Part shown: positions 32,461 to 40,590 of the stretch, piece by piece
Layout: every line of letters begins with the position of its first letter
Position numbering within the stretch: position 1 is the first letter of the stretch
Assembly: GCF_015024225.1 (NCBI RefSeq)
Contig: NZ_JACJGM010000006.1
Span: 124,001 to 188,000, forward strand
Direction of reading: 5' to 3'
Length of the DNA: 64,000 nt
Source: Nocardioides lijunqiniae
GTDB taxonomy: Bacteria; Actinomycetota; Actinomycetes; Propionibacteriales; Nocardioidaceae
Made by a program: the position numbers and the translations under genes
Notes under the pieces: generated by a model
Seen by the model: the letters and a program-made list of their open reading frames with translations, nothing else
What the model was told of the DNA's origin: nothing
Databases searched by the model: none

Positions 32461-33345
32461 TCAGAGGACCGGTGAGAAGGGCTCGGTGCCCTGCGCGAGG
32501 GCCAGGCCGGAGATGGTGCCGTGCTGCTGGGCGTAGGCCAGCTCGCGGCCCAGGTCGCCGACGCCGTTCGAGGCCGGCAGCGGTGCGAGCGCCAGCGTGG
32601 ACAGGGTGCCGAGCGCCTTGCCCTGGCCGTCGACGAACGCCGAGCCGGAGTCACCGGGGACGCCGGGCGTCACGGTGTAGACCGGGTGGGTCCAGCCGCC
32701 ACCGTCGGCGCCGAGGCTCACCCCGGTCTTGGGCGAGAGCTGCTCGATGCCGGCGCGGATGCCGGAGTTGCCGAAGCTGTGGACGCGGTCGCCCGCCGCG
32801 GTGCCGGAGGTGTTGATGCCGCTCGGACCGCCCCAGAACGGGATGCTCGGGTTGACCTTGGAGACGTCGCCCGCGTCGACCTTGACCAGCGCGAAGTCGT
32901 TGTAGGCGCAGGTGTCGGCGTCGGTCTCGCCGCGCGACTGCATGGTGACCCAGGAGCTGTAGACGAGGGTGCCGGCGCCGACCTGCTCGCCGGCGCTCAG
33001 CAGGGAGCCGCCGCGGTTGAAGGTGACTCGGGTGCCGAGCGGCAGGGACGCCGCCACGCAGCCGTCGGTGTCGGTGGCCTCGCCGGTGCTCGCGCAGTGG
33101 GCGGCCTGACCGAGGTAGACGCCGCCGGCGGCGTCGGAGAAGACGAAGTTGGCGGTGCACTGACCGCTGCCCGCGGTGTTGGTCTGCACCCCCGGGGTGA
33201 TGGCGGCGCTGCCGGCGGGGGCCCAGGCGACGGTCGCGTCGGCGGCCTGAGCGGTGGGCGCCGTGACGAGCGCGGCCGCGAGCGTCGTGCTGGCGGCGGC
33301 GGCGCCCAGCGCGGCGAGGCGCTTGGTCTTCGTGGCGAGCTGCAT
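32461..33345 (-). CDS. Secreted chymotrypsin-like serine protease
   Basis: Exported endopeptidase of 294 residues. Signal peptide 1-34 ends TAQAAD. The catalytic triad is visible: His in GQAAHCAST (about residue 82), Asp in CAYNDFALVKV (about 150) and Ser in GVPGDSGSAF (about 231). Paired cysteines (QC...HC, GC, TC) could form disulfides. Streptogrisin-like proteases often have a long pro-region; here the mature domain follows the signal directly, so it may not be autoinhibited. Start ATG 33345 has GGAGG about 10 bases before. Flanked by strong hairpins on both sides, so monocistronic. Confidence 0.87.
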   Translation of the reverse strand: MQLATKTKRLAALGAAAASTTLAAALVTAPTAQAADATVAWAPAGSAAITPGVQTNTAGSGQCTANFVFSDAAGGVYLGQAAHCASTGEATDTDGCVAASLPLGTRVTFNRGGSLLSAGEQVGAGTLVYSSWVTMQSRGETDADTCAYNDFALVKVDAGDVSKVNPSIPFWGGPSGINTSGTAAGDRVHSFGNSGIRAGIEQLSPKTGVSLGADGGGWTHPVYTVTPGVPGDSGSAFVDGQGKALGTLSTLALAPLPASNGVGDLGRELAYAQQHGTISGLALAQGTEPFSPVL

Positions 33346-33430
33346 CGGGGAGGTCCCTCCTGGGTGCGGTCGGCGGTGGTGCCGAGAGCTGGTGTCCCCT
33401 GCCCAACGGCACACCCCCCGAACGGGTTAC

Positions 33431-33460
33431 GCCCGAGTAGTCAAATCTGACTACTCGGGC
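33431..33460 (-). terminator. Hairpin between moeZ and the protease gene
   Basis: Thirteen-base perfect arms GCCCGAGTAGTCA / TGACTACTCGGGC around AATC, 28 bases past the moeZ stop. Terminator most likely; the symmetry would also suit an operator for the protease promoter. Confidence 0.6.
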
Positions 33461-33487
33461 GCAGGTCCCGGACGCTCCAGGAGTCGG

Positions 33488-34714
33488 TCAGTAGGCGGGC
33501 TGGCTTGGGTCGATCTGGTCGACCCACGCCACGACCCCGCCGCCGACGTGCACGGCGTCGGCGTACCCGGCGCCCTTCACGATCGCCAGCGTCTCCGCCG
33601 AGCGGACGCCGGACTTGCAGTGCATGACCACCTGCTTGCCAGTGTCGACAGGGGGAAGCTTCGCCAGAGCAGTTCCGTTGAGGAAGTCGCCCTTCGGGAT
33701 CAGCACCGAGCCGGGGATCCGGTTGATCTCGTACTCGTTGGGCTCGCGCACGTCGACCAGCACGAAGTCGCGGGTGCCCTCCTCGCGCTCCTTGAGCATG
33801 TGCTCGAGCTGGACGACCGAGATCGTCGAGCCGGCGGCCGCGTCGGCGGCCTCGGTCGAGATCGCGCCGCAGAAGGCGTCGTAGTCGATGAGCCCGGTGA
33901 CCGTGGCGTTCTCGCCGCACAGCGCGCAGTTGGGGTCCTTGCGGACCTTGAGCTTGCGCCACTCCAGCTCGAGGGCGTCGTAGATGACGAGCTTGCCGAC
34001 AGCCGGGTCGCCGATGCCGGTCAGGACCTTGATCGCCTCGTTGACCTGGATCGAGCCGATCTGCGCGCACAGGACGCCGAGCACGCCGCCCTCGGCGCAG
34101 CTCGGGACCATGCCCGGCGGCGGCGGCTCGGGGTAGAGGCACCGGTAGCAGGGCGCGTCGACGCTCTCGCCGCTCTCGTCGGTGGCGTGCGGCCAGAAGA
34201 CCGAGGCCTGGCCGTCGAAGCGGTAGATCGAGCCCCACACGTAGGGGATCTTCAGGAAGTACGCCGCGTCGTTGACCATGTAGCGCGTCGCGAAGTTGTC
34301 GGTGCCGTCGACGATGAGGTCGTAGCCCTCGAAGACCTGCATGACGTTGTCGTTGTCGAGGCGCTCCTCGTGCAGCACGACCTCGACGTAGGGGTTGATC
34401 TCGGCGATCGACTCCTTCGCCGACTGGGCCTTGGGCTTGTCGATGTCGCTGACGCCGTGGATCACCTGGCGCTGCAGGTTGGACTCGTCGACGGTGTCGA
34501 ACTCGGCGATGCCGAGCGTGCCGACACCCGCCGCGGCGAGGTAGAGCAGGGCGGGGCTGCCGAGGCCGCCGGCGCCGATGACCAGCACCTTGGCGTTCTT
34601 GAGCCGCTTCTGCCCGCTCATGCCCACGTCGGGGATGATCAGGTGCCGGCTGTAGCGCCGGACCTCGTCGATGGTCAGCTCGTCAGCTGGCTCGACCAGC
34701 GCGGGAAAGCTCAC
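33488..34714 (-). CDS. moeZ: Adenylyltransferase/sulfurtransferase MoeZ
   Basis: Two-domain enzyme of 408 residues that adenylates and then thiocarboxylates the C-terminus of sulfur-carrier proteins for molybdopterin, thiamine or cysteine synthesis. Residues ~15-260 are the E1-like ThiF/MoeB domain with nucleotide loop GAGGLGSPALLYLAAAG, zinc cysteines (CYRCLYPE, then CALCG) and the Cys of PSCAEGGVLGV. Residues ~300-405 are a rhodanese domain with active Cys in MHCKSGVRS. GTG 34714 has GAGGAG five bases upstream. MoeZ supply fits the need of the CoxL-type enzyme for molybdopterin, though it is a housekeeping gene. Divergent from tetR. Confidence 0.93.
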   Translation of the reverse strand: MSFPALVEPADELTIDEVRRYSRHLIIPDVGMSGQKRLKNAKVLVIGAGGLGSPALLYLAAAGVGTLGIAEFDTVDESNLQRQVIHGVSDIDKPKAQSAKESIAEINPYVEVVLHEERLDNDNVMQVFEGYDLIVDGTDNFATRYMVNDAAYFLKIPYVWGSIYRFDGQASVFWPHATDESGESVDAPCYRCLYPEPPPPGMVPSCAEGGVLGVLCAQIGSIQVNEAIKVLTGIGDPAVGKLVIYDALELEWRKLKVRKDPNCALCGENATVTGLIDYDAFCGAISTEAADAAAGSTISVVQLEHMLKEREEGTRDFVLVDVREPNEYEINRIPGSVLIPKGDFLNGTALAKLPPVDTGKQVVMHCKSGVRSAETLAIVKGAGYADAVHVGGGVVAWVDQIDPSQPAY

Positions 34715-34898
34715 GGATACTCCTCGGTGCGGGTGGTGGGGATGCTCTGGCCCAACGCCGGGGCCTCCTGCCATGTTCCCTCGGGCGTGGTGGGGCCACC
34801 CGACGGCGTCCCGTCATCCGGACCAGGTACCAACGAGTAGGCTCCCAGCGTCAGCAGGGACCGACGTCCGCAGCACCGGCAGCACGAGGGAGCACAGG

Positions 34899-35537
34899 GT
34901 GAGCGCAGGGCAGTACGACGTCGACGCACCTCGCCCGCGCGGCGCCCGGATGCCGCGGCGCGAGCGTCGCGCGCAGCTGCTGTCGTCCGCCCTCGAGGTG
35001 TTCGTGGCCCAGGGCTACCACGCCGCGGCCATGGACGACATCGCCGAGCGCGCCGGCGTCTCCAAGCCCGTGCTCTACCAGCACTTCCCGGGCAAGCTCG
35101 ACCTCTACCTCGCGCTGCTCGACGTCTCCTGCGACCAGATCATCGACAACTGCCGCCTGGCGCTGGAGTCGACGCAGGACAACAAGCTGCGGGTCGGCGC
35201 GGCCGTCGACGCCTTCTTCGAGTACGTCGCCAACGACACCGGCGCGTTCCGGCTGGTGTTCGAGTCCGACCTCACCAACGAGCCCGCCGTGCGCGAGCAC
35301 GTCGACCGCGTGACCACCGAGTGCGCCACCCTGATCGCCCACGTCATCCACGACGACACCGGCCTGCCCGACGCGGCGTCCAAGCTGCTCGCCGTGTCCC
35401 TGGTGGGAATGGCCCAGGTGAGCGCGCGGTTCTGGCTCAGCGAGGCGGGCGACATCACCCGCACCGACGCCGCGGCACTGGTGTCGGCCCTCGCCTGGCG
35501 CGGCATCCGCGGCTACCCCAAGACCGACGAGCACTGA
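34899..35537 (+). CDS. TetR-family regulator (Rv3208-like)
   Basis: Regulator of 212 residues: HTH at about 33-52 (MDDIAERAGVSKPVLYQHFPGKLDLYLALLD) and a helical C-terminal domain containing VANDTGAFRLVFESDLTNEP. Its place between moeZ and a DUF3107 gene equals that of Rv3208 in Mycobacterium tuberculosis, so orthology is likely. GTG 34899 (MSAGQYDVDAPRPRGARMPRRERR) is chosen with GAGGGA eight bases ahead; ATG at 34950 would also keep the HTH. A TAGGCT box at 34838 may be the -10. Target genes unknown. Confidence 0.87.
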   Translation: MSAGQYDVDAPRPRGARMPRRERRAQLLSSALEVFVAQGYHAAAMDDIAERAGVSKPVLYQHFPGKLDLYLALLDVSCDQIIDNCRLALESTQDNKLRVGAAVDAFFEYVANDTGAFRLVFESDLTNEPAVREHVDRVTTECATLIAHVIHDDTGLPDAASKLLAVSLVGMAQVSARFWLSEAGDITRTDAAALVSALAWRGIRGYPKTDEH

Positions 35538-35563
35538 GAAGCACGAGCAGAAGGAGACGACCT

Positions 35564-35785
35564 GTGGAGGTCAAGATCGGCGTTCAGTACGCATCCCGCG
35601 AGTTGGTCGTGGAGACCGACGAGACCGCGGAGACGGTCGAGAAGCTGGTGGCCGACGCCCTGTCCGGCGACGGCGTGTTCGCCCTCAACGACACCAAGGG
35701 CCGCCGCATCATCGTCCCCGGCGCCAAGATCGCCTACGTCGAGCTCGGCCGCGCCACCGGCGGCCACGTGGGCTTCCGGAGCTAG
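35564..35785 (+). CDS. DUF3107 family protein (TB9.4/Rv3208A-like)
   Basis: Small cytosolic protein of 73 residues, beginning MEVKIGVQYASRELVVETDE and ending GRRIIVPGAKIAYVELGRATGGHVGFRS, a match to the DUF3107 family. In mycobacteria the homologue also directly follows the TetR gene. Function unknown; the fold is a small alpha/beta unit. GTG 35564 has GGAG at seven-base spacing. It is 26 bases after tetR and so probably in the same transcript. Ends on CTAG shared with the ferritin-like gene. Confidence 0.87.
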   Translation: MEVKIGVQYASRELVVETDETAETVEKLVADALSGDGVFALNDTKGRRIIVPGAKIAYVELGRATGGHVGFRS

Positions 35786-36495
35786 CTCGCGAGCCCGAGG
35801 TCGGCCATGCGCTCGGTGTGCCGCTCGGTGAGCCGGGTGAACATCCGGCCGATGCTCGCCAGGTCCAGGCCGGGTCGGTCGACGCCGCCCGCGAGCAGGG
35901 CGGTCAGCGCGTCCCGCTCGGCGGCGACGCGCTGGGCCTGGATCAGCGCCTCCCCCATCAGCCGGCGACCCCACAGGGCGAGCCGGCCGCCGAGGCGGTG
36001 GTCGGCCACGATGGCCTCGCGCACCCGGTCGACCACGAACGCGGAGTTGCCGGCGGTGTCCACCGACGACACGACCAGGTCCCGGGTCTCCGGGTCGAGG
36101 TAGGCCGCGATCTCGCGGTAGAAGTCGTTGGCCAGCCCGTCGCCGACGTAGGCCTTGACCAGGCCCTCGTACCAGTCGGCCGGGGCGGTGTGGGCGTGGA
36201 AGAGGTCGATCGCCCCGCGGAACGGCGCCATCGCGGCGAACGGGTCGGCGCCCAGCTCGGCGATGCGGGTGCGCAGGAGCGCCACCTTGCGCAGCTCGGT
36301 GGAGGCCATCTCGGCCAGCTCCAGCTTGTCCTCGAGGGAGGGCGCCAGCTTGGAGTCCTCGGCCAGCCGCTCGAACGCCGAGATCTCGCCGTACGCGATG
36401 ACGCCGAGCAGGTCGACGACCGCCTCGCGGTAGACCGGATCGGCGAACGCGACCGAGAGCTCGGGGTCGGTCGGCTCGACCGGAGATGCGGGCAT
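35782..36495 (-). CDS. Ferritin-like fold protein (Rv3210c-like)
   Basis: Helical protein of 237 residues of the ferritin-like / MiaE-like type found at this locus in actinobacteria. Potential metal ligands are in the helix pattern AYGEISAFERLAEDSK and MASTELRKVALL, with later LANDFYREIAAYL and the C-terminal RLTERHTERMADLG. Whether it binds a di-iron centre or hydroxylates tRNA is not shown. Its convergent position between DUF3107 and the helicase matches Rv3210c. Start ATG 36495 opens the conserved region. Confidence 0.75.
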   Translation of the reverse strand: MPASPVEPTDPELSVAFADPVYREAVVDLLGVIAYGEISAFERLAEDSKLAPSLEDKLELAEMASTELRKVALLRTRIAELGADPFAAMAPFRGAIDLFHAHTAPADWYEGLVKAYVGDGLANDFYREIAAYLDPETRDLVVSSVDTAGNSAFVVDRVREAIVADHRLGGRLALWGRRLMGEALIQAQRVAAERDALTALLAGGVDRPGLDLASIGRMFTRLTERHTERMADLGLAS

Positions 36496-36511
36496 GGCCG
36501 CACCCTACCGA

Positions 36512-36517
36512 TAGACT
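36512..36517 (+). promoter_or_regulatory. -10 box of the DEAD-box helicase gene
   Basis: TAGACT between the divergent ferritin-like gene and the helicase. Transcription from about 36524 gives a leader near 105 bases, long for this genome. Confidence 0.45.
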
Positions 36518-36529
36518 GAGGGCACTTGT

Positions 36530-36577
36530 GCCGCCACAGGCGGCCCGTATGTGCGCGGCTACGTGTGAATTAGCCGC
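36530..36577 (+). other. Two hairpins in the helicase 5' leader
   Basis: GCCGCC-ACA-GGCGGC at 36530-36544 and GCGGCTA-N9-TAGCCGC at 36555-36577. Structured leaders are known for cold-induced RNA helicases that regulate their own mRNA; that role is inference here. Confidence 0.5.
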
Positions 36578-36628
36578 AACCGACATCGACTCGGCTGACC
36601 GGCTGATCCCACACGAAAGCGAAAGACA

Positions 36629-38143
36629 CTGACTTCCACCACCTTCCGCGAGCTCGGCGTCCTGCCCGAGATCTGCGATGCGCTCGAGCGCGCCGGCATC
36701 ACCACCCCCTTCGCCATCCAGGAGATGACCCTCTCGGTCGCCCTGATGGGCACCGACCTCATCGGCCAGGCCCGCACGGGCACCGGCAAGACCCTCGCGT
36801 TCGGCATCCCGGTGCTGCAGCGCAGCGTCGTGTCGACCGACGCGGCCTACGCCGACCTGCCCCAGGGCAAGCCGCAGGCGCTGATCGTGGCGCCGACGCG
36901 CGAGCTCGCGCTCCAGGTCTCCAACGACCTGCACCTCGCCAGCAAGGACCTCGGCCTGCGGGTCCTCACCGTCTACGGCGGCGTCGGCTACGACACCCAG
37001 CTCGACACCCTCGAGGCCGGCGTCGACATCGTCGTCGGCACCCCGGGCCGGCTGATCGACCTGGCCAACCGCAAGGCCCTGGACCTCTCCCACGTGCACG
37101 CGGTCGTGCTCGACGAGGCCGACGAGATGCTCGACCTGGGCTTCCTGCCCGACGTCCAGCGCCTGCTGAGCATGACCCCCGAGACCCGCCAGACGATGCT
37201 CTTCTCGGCAACCATGCCGGCGGCCATCGTGGCGCTCGCGCGCACCCACATGCGCCACCCGATGAACATCCGCGCCGAGTCGTCCTACGACACCACGATG
37301 GTGCCCGCGACCGCGCAGTTCATCTACCAGGCCCACGACCTCGACAAGCCCGAGATCATCGGACGCGTGCTGCAGGCCGAGGACGCCGGCAAGATCATCG
37401 TCTTCACCCGCACCAAGCGCCAGGCCCAGCGCGTCGCCGACGACCTGGCCGAGCGCGGCTTCAGCGCCAGCCCCCTGCACGGCGACATGGCGCAGGTGGC
37501 GCGCGAGAAGGCGCTCGCGAAGTTCCGCGAGGACAAGATCCGGGTACTCGTCGCCACCGACGTCGCCGCCCGCGGCATCGACGTCGCCGGTGTCTCCCAC
37601 GTCATCAACTACACCTGCCCCGAGGACGACAAGACCTACGTCCACCGGATCGGCCGCACCGGCCGCGCCGGCGCCTCGGGCATCGCGATCACCTTCGTGG
37701 ACTGGGCCGACCTGCACCGCTGGAAGATGATCAACAAGACGCTCGACCTGCCCTTCGACGAGCCGCAGGAGACGTACTCCACCTCCGAGCACCTCTACCA
37801 CGACCAGGGCATCCCGCCGGGCACGAAGGGCCGCATCGTCGACCCCGCCCCGGTGGAGCGCAAGCCCCGCGAGGACCGCGGCGACCGCGGCGACCGCGGT
37901 GGCGACCGTCGTGGCAGCGGCGAGCGCCCCCCGCGCAACCGCGACCGCAACCGGACCCGCACCCGCAGCGGCGCCGCGTCGGGCGAGGCGTCCTCGAGCA
38001 CCGAGGCCCCCGCCTCCTCCGACGCCCCGGCCCCTGCCGGCGAGGGCGCCCCGCGCAGCCGCAACCGGCGCCGTCGCTCGCGCGGCGGCAGCGGCGGCGG
38101 TGCGACCGGTGGTGGCGGCGACGCCACCCAGCAGCCCGTCTGA
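36629..38143 (+). CDS. DEAD-box RNA helicase (RhlE/CshA-like) with basic C-terminal tail
   Basis: ATP-dependent RNA helicase of 504 residues. All motifs are present: Q motif region FRELGVLPEICDALERAGITTPFAIQ, I ARTGTGKT, Ia PTREL, Ib TPGR, II DEAD, III SAT, V ARGID, VI HRIGRTGR. Residues ~400-504 form an Arg/Gly/Asp-rich disordered tail for RNA contact. The first canonical start (ATG 36725) would cut off the Q motif. Homologous sequence runs upstream to a CTG at 36629 (LTSTTFRELGV) and no ATG, GTG or TTG occurs between there and the in-frame stop. CTG is therefore the best start. Position matches Rv3211 (rhlE). Confidence 0.88.
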   Translation: MTSTTFRELGVLPEICDALERAGITTPFAIQEMTLSVALMGTDLIGQARTGTGKTLAFGIPVLQRSVVSTDAAYADLPQGKPQALIVAPTRELALQVSNDLHLASKDLGLRVLTVYGGVGYDTQLDTLEAGVDIVVGTPGRLIDLANRKALDLSHVHAVVLDEADEMLDLGFLPDVQRLLSMTPETRQTMLFSATMPAAIVALARTHMRHPMNIRAESSYDTTMVPATAQFIYQAHDLDKPEIIGRVLQAEDAGKIIVFTRTKRQAQRVADDLAERGFSASPLHGDMAQVAREKALAKFREDKIRVLVATDVAARGIDVAGVSHVINYTCPEDDKTYVHRIGRTGRAGASGIAITFVDWADLHRWKMINKTLDLPFDEPQETYSTSEHLYHDQGIPPGTKGRIVDPAPVERKPREDRGDRGDRGGDRRGSGERPPRNRDRNRTRTRSGAASGEASSSTEAPASSDAPAPAGEGAPRSRNRRRRSRGGSGGGATGGGGDATQQPV

Positions 38144-38175
38144 ACGTCCACCCCCTCGAGTCCCGGGAGCCCCTC

Positions 38176-38412
38176 ATGGCCACGTACGACGCCAACCTCC
38201 AGGCCGCGGTCGACGCGACCTCGATCGCCAAGTCCATCGGCGAGACCGACCTCGCCTCCTACCTGCGCGAGCAGCTGGAGGAGCGCGACATCGAGACCAA
38301 GGACGAGGCCTGGATCGAGCACATCGTGCAGAAGATCCACGAGGACCCGAACTTCATGATCGACCGCGAGCCCGACGACTACGAGCGTCCCGAGCCGCAG
38401 CTCCCCCGTTAG
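38176..38412 (+). CDS. Conserved small acidic protein, unknown function
   Basis: A 78-residue soluble protein with an acidic, helical N-terminal two thirds (DATSIAKSIGETDLASYLREQLEERDIETKDEAWIEHIVQKIHEDP) and a Pro/Asp/Glu-rich tail. I do not recognise a family. Start ATG 38176 has GGAG six bases upstream. It is 32 bases after the helicase stop and 12 bases before the next gene, so the three probably share a transcript. A role with the helicase is possible from position only. Confidence 0.7.
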   Translation: MATYDANLQAAVDATSIAKSIGETDLASYLREQLEERDIETKDEAWIEHIVQKIHEDPNFMIDREPDDYERPEPQLPR

Positions 38413-38424
38413 CCCGCGGCGCCG

Positions 38425-38829
38425 ATGCGGGGAGCTCGGCTGACGGCCGTGCTGATGTGGCTGCCCCCGGCGGTCACCGCGATCCTGGTGTGGCTGGTCT
38501 ACCGCACCGTCCACGACGACGAGTACAGCAGCAACTCGTCGACGGAGGCGGTGCTGGCGGGTCTGGTGATGAGCACGCCGTTCATCTTCCTGATGTGCCT
38601 GGAGCTGGCCCTGGCGGCGCTGACCGGCTACGCCGACACCTACCGCGAGCGCACCTGGTGCCTCGGCGTGGCCACGGTCGCCGCGGTGCTGGTGCTCGCC
38701 TCCGTGCTGTGGTTCCTGCGCCGCGACCTGGAGGCCCCGGTCGCGGGTCTGCTGGTGACCCTGACGCTGCTGCCCCTCGCCCCGGCGTGGCTGTCCCACG
38801 CGCGCGACCCCGCGGCACCTGCAGCCTGA
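38425..38829 (+). CDS. Small membrane protein with four hydrophobic segments
   Basis: Protein of 134 residues with hydrophobic stretches at about 8-26, 43-68, 78-98 and 103-123, and short charged loops (RTVHDDEYSSNSS; RRDLEAP). No motif recognised; no signal-peptide cleavage site. It follows the small acidic gene by 12 bases on the same strand. The start at 38425 follows the previous stop closely without a strong ribosome site (GCGGCGCCG), so coupling is likely; an ATG at 38455 could be used instead. Confidence 0.6.
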   Translation: MRGARLTAVLMWLPPAVTAILVWLVYRTVHDDEYSSNSSTEAVLAGLVMSTPFIFLMCLELALAALTGYADTYRERTWCLGVATVAAVLVLASVLWFLRRDLEAPVAGLLVTLTLLPLAPAWLSHARDPAAPAA

Positions 38830-38922
38830 GCTAGCACGCAGGGGGGCCTCGGGCCTTTGCCGGCGCGCAGCCACGTCGTGGCCTAGGGTCGTCCGGTACT
38901 GCGACCCAGGAGGGCCCTCCGT

Positions 38923-39471
38923 GTGCAGCTGACCGGGGCGCCGACCCGCAGCCTGGTCGCCGTCTACCAGGTCCGCGCCGGAGAGAGCCGTCAGCGCCTG
39001 GCGGTGGGTCGCGTCGACGCGCGCGGTCGACTCGTGGTCAGGGCCAGGGCCCGCTCCGCCACCACGTTCACCGCCGTCTTCACCGGCAACGCCAGCATCG
39101 ACTCGGCGACCGACACCGTCCCGATCCGGGTGCGGGCCGCGGTGACGGGACGGATGACCAGGTTCCGCAGCCGAGCGGGCCGGTACGCGATCTATGGGGC
39201 ACGCCAGACGTTGTGGATGGTGGGCAGGGTCAGCCCGAACCACGCGGGCGACTGTCTCCGCTTCCACCTCCAGTTCAAGGTGGCCGGCCGGTGGGACCGC
39301 GGCAGCGGCACGAAGTGCGTGAGGATGTCGCGCTCCAGCAGGGCGCGCGTCTACCTACCCGGTCAGCCACACCTCGTGGGCATCCCGATCCGGGTGCGGG
39401 CCGAGTGGGCGGGCGACCGGGTCAACCTCGGGCGCGAGAGCGATTGGCAGTACGCCCGCTTCTCTCGCTGA
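38923..39471 (+). CDS. Ig-like beta-sandwich protein, possibly 5'-truncated
   Basis: Protein of 182 residues that looks like the C-terminal part of a secreted Ig-like domain protein: LVAVYQVRAGESRQRLAVGRVDARGRLVVRARARSATTFTAVFTGN resembles a bacterial Ig-like repeat, and a second beta-rich part with a Cys pair (GDCLRFHL, GTKCVRM) follows. There is no signal peptide, unlike full-length relatives. AGGAGG lies 9-10 bases before the GTG at 38923, so it may be expressed. Arg content is high. It could be an intact small protein or a remnant of a larger gene. Convergent with the membrane-protein pair. Confidence 0.55.
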   Translation: MQLTGAPTRSLVAVYQVRAGESRQRLAVGRVDARGRLVVRARARSATTFTAVFTGNASIDSATDTVPIRVRAAVTGRMTRFRSRAGRYAIYGARQTLWMVGRVSPNHAGDCLRFHLQFKVAGRWDRGSGTKCVRMSRSSRARVYLPGQPHLVGIPIRVRAEWAGDRVNLGRESDWQYARFSR

Positions 39472-39496
39472 CGGCGTGGGCCGGCTGGTCCGTCAG
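39468..39496. terminator. Convergent-end inverted repeat holding both stop codons
   Basis: CTGACGG ... CCGTCAG, seven-base perfect arms, 15-base spacer. TGA of the plus-strand gene at 39469 and TGA of the minus-strand gene at 39493-39495 lie in the arms. Confidence 0.5.
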
Positions 39497-40590
39497 CCGA
39501 CCGGGGTCAGCGGGAGCCGGGCCCGGATCGTGAGCGGCGAGGGTGCGCCCGCGCCCCGGGGCGTGACGAGCTGAGCGACGACCAGCTCGCGCGGCTCGGT
39601 GTCGGCGTCCACCTGGAAGACCACCCGGCCGTGCGAGTCGAACGTCGACGCCTCCAGCCCCTCGCGGCGCACCGGGTCGGCACCGTCCAGGCTGATGCGC
39701 GGGGCGCTCTGACGACGGACGGACCAGTAGCCCCCCGCGGCGTCCTCCACGCTGTCCGCGCCGAACAGCTGGAGACGCACACCCGCCCACACCGAGCCCT
39801 CGTCGGCCCAGCCCAGGGTGGCGTCGTAGGGGTAGAGCGTGACGTTCGTGGCGGTGAAGGTGGCGCGTCGCGGCCGGTAGCTCGAGCCCGGCGCGGCGCG
39901 CATCGCACACGTGTCCTGGACCTGGGCGCAGCCGGGGCTGAAGTCGTTGTTGTCGTCGTAGAGGGCCTGGGCCACGCCGGCGTCGACCTCGCCCGACCCG
40001 ATGTGGGCGGTCTGGGTGTGGCCGTCGTACTCGACCTCCACGACGAGGTCGTCGGCGGCCGGGTGCCCGTCGACGCCGACGGCGACCGAGGTCGGGTCGA
40101 GGGCGCTCATGGCGTCGCTGGTGTCCCCGACGACCACCGAGTCCAGGTCCACGCGCTGGTCGTCGACGACGAGGCGGATCTCGATCGGGTTCGAGTCGGG
40201 CTCGCGGGCGAACCCCCCGAGGGCCTGCACCCTCCAGCTGGCGGTCACCAGGCTGCCGTCCTCGGGCGCCACGAGGTCCTGCTGCTCGTCCCACGTCGGG
40301 TCGTCGTACTCCACGTCGAGCAGGTCGTGACCGAGGGTCTGGACCGGGTCGCCGACCCTCACCGTGACGTCGCTCCCGGGCAGCTTGACCGTCACCTCGC
40401 GGCCGTAGGGCTGCGAGCGCAGCGGCAGCCTCTCCCCGACGTCCGCCTCCACCGTCGGCTCGCCCGCGGCCGCGTTCCACACGAGGACGCCGAGGACCAG
40501 GGCGGCCACGGCGAGCCCCACGGCCAGCAGCAGCGACAGCGCCCGGAGGCGGTCCTGGCGTCGGGCGTCGGTCAAGGAGCTGCTGGTCAT
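39493..40590 (-). CDS. Single-pass membrane protein, paralogue B of a pair
   Basis: Protein of 365 residues, unknown function. A short cytosolic N-terminus with basic residues (DARRQDRLRALS), one membrane helix (about 18-41), then an extracytoplasmic beta-rich domain of about 320 residues with two Cys (SPGCAQVQDTCAMRA). It resembles the upstream gene product in layout and in the segment LGWADEGSVWAGVRLQLFG versus LGWAEEGREFFIVHVVRPH, so the pair probably arose by duplication. Start ATG 40590 overlaps the upstream stop by four bases. No catalytic motif seen. Confidence 0.7.
   Translation of the reverse strand: MTSSSLTDARRQDRLRALSLLLAVGLAVAALVLGVLVWNAAAGEPTVEADVGERLPLRSQPYGREVTVKLPGSDVTVRVGDPVQTLGHDLLDVEYDDPTWDEQQDLVAPEDGSLVTASWRVQALGGFAREPDSNPIEIRLVVDDQRVDLDSVVVGDTSDAMSALDPTSVAVGVDGHPAADDLVVEVEYDGHTQTAHIGSGEVDAGVAQALYDDNNDFSPGCAQVQDTCAMRAAPGSSYRPRRATFTATNVTLYPYDATLGWADEGSVWAGVRLQLFGADSVEDAAGGYWSVRRQSAPRISLDGADPVRREGLEASTFDSHGRVVFQVDADTEPRELVVAQLVTPRGAGAPSPLTIRARLPLTPVG

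Noticed and set aside
36725..38143. Helicase starting at ATG 36725
   Set aside because: This would remove the Q motif that DEAD-box helicases need; upstream in-frame sequence is clearly homologous.
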